Part shown: positions 53,097 to 62,495 of the stretch, piece after piece
How the letters are laid out: every line of letters starts with the position of its first letter
How positions within the stretch are numbered: the stretch's first letter is position 1
The notes under the pieces: model-generated
What the model saw: only the letters and a program-made list of their open reading frames with translations
Told to the model about the DNA's origin: nothing
The model's database searches: none
Position numbers and translations under genes: made by a program
Source: Ga0077555 sp964500805
GTDB taxonomy: Bacteria; Pseudomonadota; Alphaproteobacteria; Rhizobiales; Hyphomicrobiaceae
Length of the DNA: 64,000 nucleotides
Direction of reading: 5' to 3'
NCBI GenBank assembly: GCA_964500805.1
Contig: CAZCQH010000020.1
Location: forward strand, 28,734 to 92,733

Positions 53097-53714
53097 ATGA
53101 GCAAAGCACCCACAGAAATCCGCGCCGCCGCCAGCCCCACCTCGAACAAGATCGACCGGCGTAGCTTCGTCGCCGACCTCCTGAAGCATCGCGGCGATGG
53201 CGTCGTCGTCTCCTGCCTCGGCAGCCCAACCTGGGACACCTTCGCGGCCGGCGACAAACCGGAAAACCTCTACCTCTGGGGAGGCATGGGTCTCGGCGTA
53301 CCGACCGCCCTCGGCCTGGCGTTGGCCCAGCCCAACCGCCGCGTCCTGGCACTCACTGGCGACGGCGAGATGATGATGGGCATCGGCTCCCTCGGCATCG
53401 TCGCCGATCAGGCGCCGAAGAACCTTGCCATTCTCGTCCTCGACAACGAGCACTTTGCCGAGACCGGCCGCCAGCATGGCCTCACCGCCAGCCGCACCGA
53501 CCTCTGCGCCATCGCGCGCGGATTCGGCATCGCCGAAACAATGCTGGTGACCGAGCAAGGCAAGGCCGCCGAGCTGGCCGAGTTCCTCTTCACGCGTGAA
53601 GGCCCCCTCTTCGCCGTCGCCAAGATCTCCATCACCGAAGACCCCTGGCGCCTCCCAGAGAAGGACGGCGCCATGATCGCCCAACGCGTCCGCCAGGCGT
53701 TGGGGGTAGGGTAG
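53097..53714 (+). CDS. TPP-dependent decarboxylase beta subunit (sulfopyruvate/phosphonopyruvate decarboxylase-like)
   Basis: 205 residues, starting at 53097 after GGGAG. The Mg/diphosphate motif begins Gly88-Asp89-Gly90 (G-D-G-E-M-M-M-G) and ends near N-E-H-F in I-L-V-L-D-N-E. G-M-G-L-G-V-P-T-A-L-G-L-A-L-A-Q precedes it, as in ComE. With the alpha subunit it forms an alpha/beta heterodimer or heterohexamer. The alpha-beta order matches ComDE. Its stop is about 130 bases before the low-GC island begins. Confidence 0.9.
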   Translation: MSKAPTEIRAAASPTSNKIDRRSFVADLLKHRGDGVVVSCLGSPTWDTFAAGDKPENLYLWGGMGLGVPTALGLALAQPNRRVLALTGDGEMMMGIGSLGIVADQAPKNLAILVLDNEHFAETGRQHGLTASRTDLCAIARGFGIAETMLVTEQGKAAELAEFLFTREGPLFAVAKISITEDPWRLPEKDGAMIAQRVRQALGVG

Positions 53715-53850
53715 TTGAGGCTGCGCTTACCCTGATCAGCATTACAACCACAGTGTTGGCGCATTGCCACTCCGCTGGCATAGTGGCCGCGTATCTGACC
53801 GGCGGAGTTGTTTGGGACTGCTGCGCCCTCCGGTCGTCTCGAGGCGTCGA

Positions 53851-56800
53851 ATGACCGACCTGGCTGCTTGGCTTGAACAGAAGGGGCTCGGCCAATATGC
53901 AGCATTGTTCGAGCGTGAAAAATTAACTCTCAAGCTGTTGGCACACGTCACCGACGAGAACCTGCGCGAACTTGGTATTCCGCTCGGGCATAGGCTGGTG
54001 ATCCTGGAAGGCGCCCGTGCCGATTTGGCATCGCTTGCCGTCAAAGCACAATCACGACCGCCCGACCATTTGACTTCCGCCCGCGGCGATGCCGATCGCC
54101 GACCTTTGACAGTGGTGTTTTGTGATCTCGCCGACTCCATTCCCATATCTCGACATTTCGGCCCTGAGGAGTTTCGCAGCTTCCTAAAGACATACAGAGC
54201 GGTTTGCTCAGAGCCTCTTCGGCGCTATGGCGGCTTCACGGCCCGATACGTCGGTGACGGCATCCTAATGTACTTCGGCTATCCTGTTGCCCACGAAAAC
54301 GATGCTGAACGAGCCTTGTACGCAAGTCTTGAGATCCGACAAGGTATCGCCGATCTCGACCTGAAGACTCGTGAACGAAGCGGACCGAAGATTGCTGTTC
54401 ATATTGGTATTGCATCGGGCGAAGTGGTCGTCGGAGACATCGTCGGAGGCGATGCAGCAGAGGCTGCAGCCGTAACCGGCGAAGCGCCAAACTTGGCCGC
54501 GCGGCTCCAGTCGCTGGCTCCTGCCGGTTCCATTCTTATTGACCAGATGACGCGGGATTTGGTCGGCGAGCAGTTTGAGTATCACTTCTTGGGTGAGAAA
54601 AACCTGAAGGGCTTCGATAATCCGGTCTCCGTCTGGGAAGTCGTCGGCGAACGACCCTTTACGCGATATGAATCGCGTCGTGGACGGCGTTCCCGCCTTG
54701 TTGGCCGGGCTTCTCAACTAGCTTCGTTGTCAAAACAGTGGACTGCAGCATGCAGTGGTCACGGCCAGGTTGCTCTCATCTATGGCAGGGCAGGAATCGG
54801 AAAATCGCGACTCGCTGATGCCACAAGGGCGCAAGCTGCCAAGGAGGCGAATCAAAAAGGACTCGCCACACCGCTCACTATTCGCCTCCAGTGCTCGCAG
54901 CTGCATACCAATACACCGCTCTTCCCGGTTTCCCGCGCGATTGAGCGCTTGGCAGGCTTTAGCCGTGCCGACAATACAACCGCCAAACTCACTAAGCTCC
55001 AAGCGCTGATTGATCGGTCCGGCCTGAAGGACAAAGACCACTCCGTGCCGCTATTGGCCGACATGATGGGCCTCCACTCGATAGAGGGCGCTTTGACGGC
55101 TTCGATGGGCGCCCGTGAACTGCGCATGCAGCGCATGGTCATGCTTCGATCATGGATCAAGACGGCAGCGAGATCTCAGCCCCTCCTCCTTCTGATTGAA
55201 GACATTCAATGGATTGATCCAAGCTTTCAAGAGCTGCTGCGTCAGCTGGTTGGCGAAATCAGCGACGTTCCAATCTTGATTGTTGCAACGCTTCGCTCTG
55301 GAGAAAATACAGGCGAAGGCGTGACTGTAGGGGTCGAAGAGGGGTTGGCGAACTGGCGAGCGATCCCGGTGGTCGAGAGATACGATCTTGACGAACTCTC
55401 TGATGAAGACGGTACTCAACTCATATTGGAGATCGCCGGAACGCGCACGGTACCACCGTCGGTCATCCGCACTGTGCTGAGCCGAGCACTCGGCAATCCG
55501 CTCTACATAGAAGAACTGACACGCGGATGGCTCGAGACCAATCCAGCTGACAGGTCGATTGCAACTCTAACGCATCGCGACGATCTTGCTAGGCTACACA
55601 TTCCCACGAGCTTAAGCAGCGCATTGATGGAGCGTATCGATCAAACAGGCCCAGCCAAGGATATTGCACTACATGCCGCCGTCATCGGAAATGAGTTCTC
55701 AACCGACCTTCTCGAGAGGATTTCGAGCGAGTCCGAAGTCGACGTCCAGACAAGTCTACGATTGCTGGAACATGCCGGTATCATCAAACCTGTAATGGGC
55801 GCCACCGAAGCAACGTTTCGGTTCAGCCACGCACTGATCCAATCTGCGGCTTACACTTCGCTCCTGACCAATCGCCGTAAGGACATCCACTGGCAGATTG
55901 CGAGCGCCCTTGAGCATGACCGCGCGAACAATGCAGACGTATCGCTGGAGTTGATTGCGCAGCACTTCGCGAGAAACCACTCAGCAGAGAAGGCCATCAG
56001 ACTGTGGCAGGAGGCGGCTGAGCAAGCGGCGGTCAGGTCGGCACATCAAGAAGCAGCACGGCTCCTGGATAATGCTCTGAATGTTCTCCGGGATTTGCCT
56101 CATTCACTTGAACGGCTGCGTCTCGAACTCGATTTGACAGCGGCTTCCGCCACTGCACTTCGGTCCCTGCACGGTTATGCAGCACCCGTCGTCGAAGAAT
56201 GCTATCTGCGCGCGCAGGAGCTATGCGGCCAAGTCGATGCGCCGCAAATGGGATTCTATGTCGATTGGGGACTGTTCCAGTGCTACTTGGTTAAGGACGA
56301 AATCCTGAACGCCGGAGAGCATGCTCAGAACTTGATGCTCAACGTCAATTTGACTTCCTCCGTACTGAGGGCGGATGCCTATCTAGCGGTCGGCATGGTT
56401 CATCTTCAGAATGGCGAATTCGAAAGTGCTCGACATTTCCTTGAGCAATCAGTTGCCATGACCGAGCCGACTCACGACACTCCCAATCTCCTGACGCATG
56501 GGCAGAGCCCAGGCGTTTTCTGCCGTTCTCAGTTGGCCTATACGTTGGCTTTCCTTGGCTTTGCCGATCGGGCAAAAGATATCGCAGCAGAAAACCTGCA
56601 AACAGCTCGCGCTCGTCAATCAGACCCCGCACTTCACCACACCTACATCAGTTCACTGGCATTTTCGGCCAGAATTTATTGGCATTTGAGAGAGACCAAC
56701 GCCGTTTACCAAGCCGCAAACGAGCTTTTGGAGATAGCTCGGCGGTATGGCTATCTTTACTATGAATGTATCGGCCAAGTCTTGCTCGGGTGGTGTGCAA

Positions 56801-57294
56801 CACAGCAAGGCAAATCGGAAGATGGAATCGAAGCCATGCTGGAGGGGATCTACCGGCTCGAAGAAACCGGTACGAAGCTTGGAGCTCGCGGTTTCTGGAT
56901 AAGCCTGACAGACGAATGCGTAAAGGCGCGCAATGCAGAGCTCGCCCATAGAGCTTTGGAACGAGCATCGTCAGACAGGGATTTGGGTGCGCGAATCTGG
57001 GATGCCGAACTTGAGCGCGTCTCCAGCTTGGTAGACCTTCTTGCCGGCCCTGATGCGTATCCCACGGCCGAAGCCAAACTTCGATCAGGCCTAGAGATTG
57101 CTCGAAGCCAGAGAGCCCGAGAACTTGAATTACGATGTGCGATCAGCTTGGCCCATCTGCTTCGCGAGGTTGGCAGATCTTCGGAGGCACGCGACCTCCT
57201 CGTCGCTAGCGCATCGCGGTGCGCCCAACACGGCATTACTAACGACGTTCTCGAAGCTAAAAAGATAATCCTAGAAATCGAAGGAGGAAATTGA
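53851..57294 (+). CDS. SAM-class III adenylate cyclase-AAA ATPase-TPR signalling protein
   Basis: 1147 residues from Met 53851 (GAGG upstream). A sterile-alpha-motif domain (about 1-62, T-D-L-A-A-W-L-E-Q) leads into a class III cyclase (about 88-265). Metal ligands are Asp92 and Asp136 (in V-G-D-G-I-L), and transition-state residues are Asn214 and Arg218 (G-E-A-P-N-L-A-A-R). An AAA_16-type ATPase follows with Walker A G-R-A-G-I-G-K-S at 312-319 and a Walker B around L-L-L-I-E-D near 450. TPR-like helices fill about 650-1147. The GC content is visibly lower than that of flanking DNA. Two small genes follow without a gap, so a signal response via cAMP plus a protease is inferred. Confidence 0.88.
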   Translation: MTDLAAWLEQKGLGQYAALFEREKLTLKLLAHVTDENLRELGIPLGHRLVILEGARADLASLAVKAQSRPPDHLTSARGDADRRPLTVVFCDLADSIPISRHFGPEEFRSFLKTYRAVCSEPLRRYGGFTARYVGDGILMYFGYPVAHENDAERALYASLEIRQGIADLDLKTRERSGPKIAVHIGIASGEVVVGDIVGGDAAEAAAVTGEAPNLAARLQSLAPAGSILIDQMTRDLVGEQFEYHFLGEKNLKGFDNPVSVWEVVGERPFTRYESRRGRRSRLVGRASQLASLSKQWTAACSGHGQVALIYGRAGIGKSRLADATRAQAAKEANQKGLATPLTIRLQCSQLHTNTPLFPVSRAIERLAGFSRADNTTAKLTKLQALIDRSGLKDKDHSVPLLADMMGLHSIEGALTASMGARELRMQRMVMLRSWIKTAARSQPLLLLIEDIQWIDPSFQELLRQLVGEISDVPILIVATLRSGENTGEGVTVGVEEGLANWRAIPVVERYDLDELSDEDGTQLILEIAGTRTVPPSVIRTVLSRALGNPLYIEELTRGWLETNPADRSIATLTHRDDLARLHIPTSLSSALMERIDQTGPAKDIALHAAVIGNEFSTDLLERISSESEVDVQTSLRLLEHAGIIKPVMGATEATFRFSHALIQSAAYTSLLTNRRKDIHWQIASALEHDRANNADVSLELIAQHFARNHSAEKAIRLWQEAAEQAAVRSAHQEAARLLDNALNVLRDLPHSLERLRLELDLTAASATALRSLHGYAAPVVEECYLRAQELCGQVDAPQMGFYVDWGLFQCYLVKDEILNAGEHAQNLMLNVNLTSSVLRADAYLAVGMVHLQNGEFESARHFLEQSVAMTEPTHDTPNLLTHGQSPGVFCRSQLAYTLAFLGFADRAKDIAAENLQTARARQSDPALHHTYISSLAFSARIYWHLRETNAVYQAANELLEIARRYGYLYYECIGQVLLGWCATQQGKSEDGIEAMLEGIYRLEETGTKLGARGFWISLTDECVKARNAELAHRALERASSDRDLGARIWDAELERVSSLVDLLAGPDAYPTAEAKLRSGLEIARSQRARELELRCAISLAHLLREVGRSSEARDLLVASASRCAQHGITNDVLEAKKIILEIEGGN

Positions 57295-57296
57295 AT

Positions 57297-57827
57297 ATGG
57301 CAGCTTATACTGACGGACCATGCATTAAGGGTCCTGCGTGCCAGGCATTGGACAAGATTTCTTTGAACCAACCTGCAATGAAGCAGTTACAGTTGGCCTT
57401 GGCAGGAATCTCTGGTAGCAAGTTTGCTGGCCTTGAGAATGTTATGGCTCAGTATCTGTTTCCTGCGGCTTACAGTCAGCCGGACATCGACAAAATCAGA
57501 GTGTATCTCAACGCTCATTGGTTCGATGCCGCATCGGCAACATACTACTTTCCAGGGCACGATGCTGCGAACGTGTATGGAGCCGGCCTGCTAAAGGTGC
57601 TAGAACAATCAATCGCGAAAAACGTACCCATCGATGCGTGGTGGGCACTCGACCACGCTACAATAGATATGCTGACACTGGTCACACCGAGACAAGCTAC
57701 ATTTATAATTGCAACACCCCGACCGAACCGGACGGCTCGGGCGAAGGCGGCCGCCAGTCAAACAATAGGCTTTAGCACCCGGCAAATCGAAGGTACGGCG
57801 CAGACACGTCAGCTGGAAATTCCCTGA
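57297..57827 (+). CDS. Hypothetical protein linked to cyclase and papain genes
   Basis: 176 residues. The AAGGAGG site at 57281-57287 fits ATG 57297; a TTG at 57291 also overlaps the cyclase stop. No domain recognised. It has two Cys near the N-terminus (P-C-I-K-G-P-A-C), aromatic-rich middle (A-H-W-F-D-A-A-S-A-T-Y-Y-F-P-G-H-D) and a polar tail with Arg/Gln. Because it starts three bases after the cyclase stop, translation is likely coupled. It could be an effector, substrate or chaperone of the adjacent protease; this is inference. Confidence 0.75.
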   Translation: MAAYTDGPCIKGPACQALDKISLNQPAMKQLQLALAGISGSKFAGLENVMAQYLFPAAYSQPDIDKIRVYLNAHWFDAASATYYFPGHDAANVYGAGLLKVLEQSIAKNVPIDAWWALDHATIDMLTLVTPRQATFIIATPRPNRTARAKAAASQTIGFSTRQIEGTAQTRQLEIP

Positions 57828-57868
57828 GCCCTATCGACAATCATTCGACTCTAACGTTGAGCGCAGAA

Positions 57869-59008
57869 ATGATACGCTATCTATTATTTTTCATTTGCTT
57901 ATTGCGACTCGTTTGCGGTACAGCACTCGCCCAAAACGCGCCGACAGCTTCAAGTTCTGCACCACGGCCGACAAAAATAGAAGTCGAGCGCATTACCAAG
58001 CACCTTTCCGAACGCAAAGCACGGGAAAATTGGCGATTTCAAATCGACGCAATACAATTCTTAGAATTCAACAATGCGGAGTTGACCGGCGCCGAACGGG
58101 AAGGTCTTCCGTCTCCGGAGCTTCTAGCAAAGCGTCGGCAATTCGCCCTCGCTTCTCTTGCTTTGTATGCAAAGGTGAAGTCCAAGCTTGGAATTAGACC
58201 ACCGACATTAAGCGGAAGCGCTTGCGGAGTAAACGCTACGTCTTTCAGCTGGCACAATCGCGGTTACGTATTTCCTCCAGAGAACCAGAATAGGTCAGGC
58301 GCGCCCTGTGGCTCTTGTTGGGCGTTTGCTGCCATTGCTGCCTATGAAAGTAGTTATTTAATAGAGAATGGGTTCCTTGCAGATCCTGATCATTCGTCGA
58401 TTAGCGCGTCCGAACAGCGCTTATTGAACTGCACGCCTGACAGCGACTGCACGCTTGGTTACGTTTATAAGGCCCTAGACACGCTCGTGCTGAAGGGAAC
58501 TATCCACCGCAAAGATCGTTTCGGCGACTACATCGGATCAAAGATACCCTGCCTTCAGGCGAACGAAAGGTATCGTGCAGTTGCATGGGGCCCAATCACT
58601 TTCAATTCAACCGAAATAGCAACTCCGAAACGGATGAAGGATGTGCTGTGCACTTTCGGCCCGATAACCTCACGGATTATCATCACTGACAGCTTCAAGG
58701 TTTTCAGCGGCGGTGATGCATTTCACCAGGTCGATCCCGTAAAAATTACCAACGATGCTCATCAAGTCGTTATCGTTGGTTGGGACGACAGCAGGGGAAG
58801 AAATGGGGCGTGGCTCGTCAAGAATTCATGGGGTAACGATTGGGGCATGAAAAACGAAGGTATGCCTGGGTATGCATGGGTCGAGTACGGCGCGAATATG
58901 ATTGGCCATCATGCGAACTGGGTACTCGCTTTCCATGAAAAGGTTTCATGGAGTGCACTTGAACCTGAGTATTCGAAACTTAAAGCAAAATACCTGCCCG
59001 CACCGTGA
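57869..59008 (+). CDS. Secreted C1 (papain) family cysteine peptidase
   Basis: 379 residues from ATG 57869; a TTG at 57857 is a weaker alternative. A signal peptide spans about 1-22. After a roughly 110-residue N-terminal prosegment comes the mature domain. The catalytic Cys150 is in G-A-P-C-G-S-C-W-A-F, His298 in D-A-H-Q-V-V-I-V-G-W, and Asn319 in K-N-S-W-G. Gln of the oxyanion hole is expected in the N-x-N-R segment before the motif. Several Cys suggest disulfides, so export is likely. It lies 41 bases after the unknown protein and ends the low-GC module. Confidence 0.9.
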   Translation: MIRYLLFFICLLRLVCGTALAQNAPTASSSAPRPTKIEVERITKHLSERKARENWRFQIDAIQFLEFNNAELTGAEREGLPSPELLAKRRQFALASLALYAKVKSKLGIRPPTLSGSACGVNATSFSWHNRGYVFPPENQNRSGAPCGSCWAFAAIAAYESSYLIENGFLADPDHSSISASEQRLLNCTPDSDCTLGYVYKALDTLVLKGTIHRKDRFGDYIGSKIPCLQANERYRAVAWGPITFNSTEIATPKRMKDVLCTFGPITSRIIITDSFKVFSGGDAFHQVDPVKITNDAHQVVIVGWDDSRGRNGAWLVKNSWGNDWGMKNEGMPGYAWVEYGANMIGHHANWVLAFHEKVSWSALEPEYSKLKAKYLPAP

Positions 59009-59024
59009 AACACCCCACCCCCAC

Positions 59025-59489
59025 TCAACTACTCGGCCTCTCCTCGCATGTGGTGGGCTTGTCCTCGTACCACATGCGGCCGTTCCAACGGTCGCCGATG
59101 AAGGGCGGCTCGGGCAGGTGCGCCGCCTCGCCGGAGAAATCATAAAGCTCGAAGCAGTTCGAGCTGATCTTCGTCACCCGAAAGCATCCACCGAGCCCGG
59201 GCGGCGGATAAGCGAAGCAGAACTCGCGTTCCGTCACCCACCAGTTGCCCTGCCAATGCTTCGCCCCCTCGCGATAGTCGGTGCGGCTATCGGCAAGCAT
59301 CGTCTCCACCCACACGTTGCCGTTTGGATAGAGCCCCTTCATCGTCTTGCCCGAGAACGCCTCGGTTATGGCGGTCCCGCTCATCCAGACGAGGCCTGAC
59401 CGGCTCGGCTCGGCAGCCGCGGTGCATCGGGTCCAAACCGAAACCATCGCGAGCACCGACAAGCAAGAGGCCAGCAATCGAACGCGCAT
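59025..59489 (-). CDS. Secreted DUF995-like hypothetical protein
   Basis: 154 residues with a signal peptide about 1-25 (L-L-A-S-C-L-S-V-L-A-M-V-S-V-W). The body has W-W-V-T-E-R-E-F-C-F-A-Y and G-G-C-F-R-V-T-K-I-S-S-N-C-F-E-L-Y, a Cys-containing beta pattern that recalls small periplasmic proteins of rhizobia (DUF995). K-G-L-Y-P-N-G-N-V-W-V-E near 50 fits that pattern. Function unknown. It converges with the papain gene, 16 bases away. Confidence 0.75.
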   Translation of the reverse strand: MRVRLLASCLSVLAMVSVWTRCTAAAEPSRSGLVWMSGTAITEAFSGKTMKGLYPNGNVWVETMLADSRTDYREGAKHWQGNWWVTEREFCFAYPPPGLGGCFRVTKISSNCFELYDFSGEAAHLPEPPFIGDRWNGRMWYEDKPTTCEERPSS

Positions 59490-59783
59490 CTCAAGTCCTA
59501 TCGAATCGCAGGGAGGCCTGGATAACGAACGGCACCCCTCACCACCGTAACTGGCTCCTTAGAATGGCATTTGGGCAGTTCTAGGCCGCTGCATCCTGAC
59601 GATGGGATCGTGGTCGAGGTTCGCCACGTCATCGCCACCATGCCAACTCGGCCAACCAGAACTGGCGCCACAGACGCGGATGTGCTAGCTCCCGCGCCAA
59701 AGTATGATGCGCTGCACAATAAGCTGCGCAACACCCGGCCGTCACGAAGGCCCGCCTCAACGGTTCTCAAGGCATCCACCGCC

Positions 59784-61631
59784 ATGAACTTGCGCAATAT
59801 TGCGATCATCGCCCACGTCGACCATGGCAAGACAACGCTGGTCGATGCGCTGCTGAAGCAGTCCGGTGCCTTCCGCGAGAACCAGAAGGTCGAATCCCAG
59901 GCCATGGATTCGAACGATCTGGAGCGGGAGCGCGGCATCACCATCCTCGCCAAATGCACCTCGATTCTTTGGACCGGCGCCCAGGCGCCGGACTCCGGCG
60001 GAATCCGGATTAACATCGTCGATACACCGGGCCACGCCGATTTTGGCGGCGAGGTCGAGCGCATCTTGAATATGGTCGACGGCGTCGTGGTGCTGGTCGA
60101 TGCCTCCGAAGGCCCGCTGCCGCAAACCAAGTTTGTTGTTTCCAAAGCCTTGAAACAGGGCCTCAGGCCCATCGTCGCCATCAACAAGATCGACCGCCCC
60201 GACGAGCGCCACGACCAGGTGCTGAACGAAATTTTCGACCTTTTCGCGTCGCTCGATGCGACCGACGAGCAACTCGACTTCCCAGTCGTTTACGGCTCAG
60301 GCCGCGACGGCTGGATGGCAGACGATCCGAAGGGCCCGAGAAAAGACCTCGCCCCGCTATTCGAGTTGATCGTTCGCCACGTGCCGCCGCCTGTCGCCGA
60401 AGAGGGCCCCTTCCGCATGCTGGCGACGACGCTCGAAGCCGACCCCTATCTCGGTCGCATTCTTACTGGCCGCATCCGCTCCGGCTCGGTGAAGCCGAAC
60501 CAAACCATCAAGGCACTGACCCGCGACGGCAAGCTGATTGAGACCGCCCGCGTAACCAAGGTGCTCGCCTTCCGCGGCCTCGAGCGCACCTCGATAGAGG
60601 TTGGCGAAGCCGGCGACATCATCGCCATCGCGGGTATCACGGAGTCCACCGTCGCAGATACGCTGTGCGATCCTTCGGTCGAGACGCCGCTTCCCGCGCA
60701 GCCGATCGACCCGCCGACGCTTTCGATGCTGTTCCGCATCAACGACGGCCCCTTTGCCGGCCAGGAAGGCGACAAGGTGCAAAGCCGCGTCATTCGCGAC
60801 CGGCTGATGAAGGAAGCAGAGCGCAATGTCGCCATCCGCATTCGCGACATTCCGAACACCGACAGCTACGAGGTCGCCGGCCGCGGCGAATTGCAACTTG
60901 GCATTCTGATCGAGAACATGCGCCGCGAAGGCTTCGAGCTGACCGTCTCGCGCCCGCAGGTCGTCACCCGGGAGGACGAGAACGGCCAGAAGCTGGAGCC
61001 GATCGAAGAGGTCATCATCGACGTCGACGAGCAGCACGCCGGCGTCGTGGTGAAGGGCCTCTCCGAGCGCCGCGGCGAAATGATGGAAATGCGCCCCTCC
61101 GGTGGCGGTCGCACGCGCCTTGTCTTCCATGTGCCGACGCGCGGCCTCATCGGCTACCAGGGCGAGTTGCTCACGGATACACGCGGCACCGCCGTCATGA
61201 ACCGCCTTTTCCACGCCTACGCGCCCCACAAGGGCGAGATCCCGGGCCGGCGCAATGGGGTACTTGTCTCCAACGGCGTCGGTGAAGCGACGGCCTATGC
61301 GCTGTTCTATCTCCAGGAGCGCGGCCATATGATGATAGACCCGCAAATCCGGGTCTATGAAGGCATGATCGTCGGAGAGCACAGCCGTGACAACGACCTC
61401 ATCGTCAATGCCACCCAGGGAAAGAAGCTCACCAACGTCCGCGCCGCCGGCAAGGACGATGCCCTAATTCTCACACCACCCCTCCGCATGACGCTCGAGC
61501 GCGCCATGAGCTACATCCAGGACGACGAGCTGGTCGAGATCACCCCCAAATCCATCCGCCTCCGTAAGCGCTGGCTCGACCCTCACGTCCGCAAGAAGAT
61601 GGAGCGCAAGAGCGAGGCCGAGGTCGCCTAA
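59784..61631 (+). CDS. typA: Translational GTPase TypA/BipA
   Basis: 615 residues from Met 59784; the frame is open back to 59571 but without family sequence. GTPase motifs G1 A-H-V-D-H-G-K-T-T at 10-18, G2 R-G-I-T-I-L-A-K, G3 D-T-P-G-H-A-D-F-G-G and G4 N-K-I-D-R-P-D. EF-G-like domains and the TypA-specific C-terminal domain follow. It binds the 70S ribosome and is needed for growth under stress and cold and for 50S assembly. A degenerate palindrome lies after its stop. Confidence 0.97.
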   Translation: MNLRNIAIIAHVDHGKTTLVDALLKQSGAFRENQKVESQAMDSNDLERERGITILAKCTSILWTGAQAPDSGGIRINIVDTPGHADFGGEVERILNMVDGVVVLVDASEGPLPQTKFVVSKALKQGLRPIVAINKIDRPDERHDQVLNEIFDLFASLDATDEQLDFPVVYGSGRDGWMADDPKGPRKDLAPLFELIVRHVPPPVAEEGPFRMLATTLEADPYLGRILTGRIRSGSVKPNQTIKALTRDGKLIETARVTKVLAFRGLERTSIEVGEAGDIIAIAGITESTVADTLCDPSVETPLPAQPIDPPTLSMLFRINDGPFAGQEGDKVQSRVIRDRLMKEAERNVAIRIRDIPNTDSYEVAGRGELQLGILIENMRREGFELTVSRPQVVTREDENGQKLEPIEEVIIDVDEQHAGVVVKGLSERRGEMMEMRPSGGGRTRLVFHVPTRGLIGYQGELLTDTRGTAVMNRLFHAYAPHKGEIPGRRNGVLVSNGVGEATAYALFYLQERGHMMIDPQIRVYEGMIVGEHSRDNDLIVNATQGKKLTNVRAAGKDDALILTPPLRMTLERAMSYIQDDELVEITPKSIRLRKRWLDPHVRKKMERKSEAEVA

Positions 61632-61641
61632 CACGTCGAGC

Positions 61642-61660
61642 GGTCAGCCCCATGGGTCCC
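61642..61660. repeat. Degenerate copy of the palindromic element
   Basis: GGTCAGCCCCATGGGTCCC keeps the core CCCATGGG and the GGTCAG flank of the element at 4835-4858. It begins 10 bases after the typA stop. The remaining spacer to 61832 holds no recognised gene. Confidence 0.45.
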
Positions 61661-61832
61661 TTTCCGCCCTATGTCAGCAAGGGCTACCGCCCGTCGGTCC
61701 CACGTAGGCTTCGCCACCGTCAGCTCACAGGGTCGCACCCCTGCCCACGCGACCAGGCGTCGGGAACTTGTGCACTGATCCGCCGTTGAAATTCTTTAGT
61801 TTATGGCGAGCTTCAGATGAGCGGAGTTGGTC

Positions 61833-62288
61833 ATGCCAGAAAAGCGAACGATGGATGAGGCCAAGCGCGCGCGCCGGAGCGGCAAGGCACCATCGACCCA
61901 GGCCGGTGCATTCGTGCGCGAGCAAATCGACAAGGTACGTCGCGGCAAGCACGGCGCGCGGTCGGCGGCCCAGGCCATCGCCATCGGATTATCGGAGGCC
62001 CGCAGAGCCGGGGTCGACTTGCCTCCGCCAAGGAAGGGCAAGGTCAAGGAAAGCACGCGGAAAAGCGCCAAATACGCTTACGAGGTTGGCCAAGGTAAGC
62101 GAAAGCCAAAACGTCAGCCGCGTGTGGCGCGCGCAGTTTCCGAGGTCATGAAGAACGAGCCCCGCAACACGGTCTCACGCGCTGCACTTTCGCGCCAGAC
62201 CAAGCGAGCCGCGTCGCGTCGCACCGCATCCGACCGCTCCGCCTCGGCCAAAAAGGCAGCACGCACTCGGGCGGCGAACAGCCGCTGA
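61833..62288 (+). CDS. DUF6496 basic protein
   Basis: 151 residues, starting at 61833 (GCGGAG six bases before). The conserved DUF6496 core is about 1-75: G-K-A-P-S-T-Q-A-G-A-F-V-R-E-Q, R-R-G-K-H-G-A-R-S-A-A-Q-A-I-A-I-G-L-S-E-A-R-R-A-G. A Lys/Arg/Ala-rich, disordered tail of about 75 residues follows, as in nucleoid-associated proteins. Function unproven; nucleic acid binding is likely from composition. Not clearly in an operon. Confidence 0.85.
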   Translation: MPEKRTMDEAKRARRSGKAPSTQAGAFVREQIDKVRRGKHGARSAAQAIAIGLSEARRAGVDLPPPRKGKVKESTRKSAKYAYEVGQGKRKPKRQPRVARAVSEVMKNEPRNTVSRAALSRQTKRAASRRTASDRSASAKKAARTRAANSR

Positions 62289-62495
62289 ACAGCGGAGCGA
62301 CCCCGTCGAATCCAACAGGCAGTTAGCGGCCGCGGTCCCGTAGCTCCCGCCAGACAGCTTATTTCGGCCCCGGCCGTGTGCGCTGCTCCCTTACTGCCTA
62401 TTGCCTACCGCCACTGCCTGCCGCCACACCCCCGTTGACGCCGCCCACGCCCCAGTCTCTTCTCTCCGCGACACAACAATTCCCGGGAGATCGAG

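Noticed and set aside
59571..59783. 71-codon N-terminal extension of TypA
   Set aside because: No TypA homologue has it; the canonical M-N-L-R-N-I start lies at 59784.
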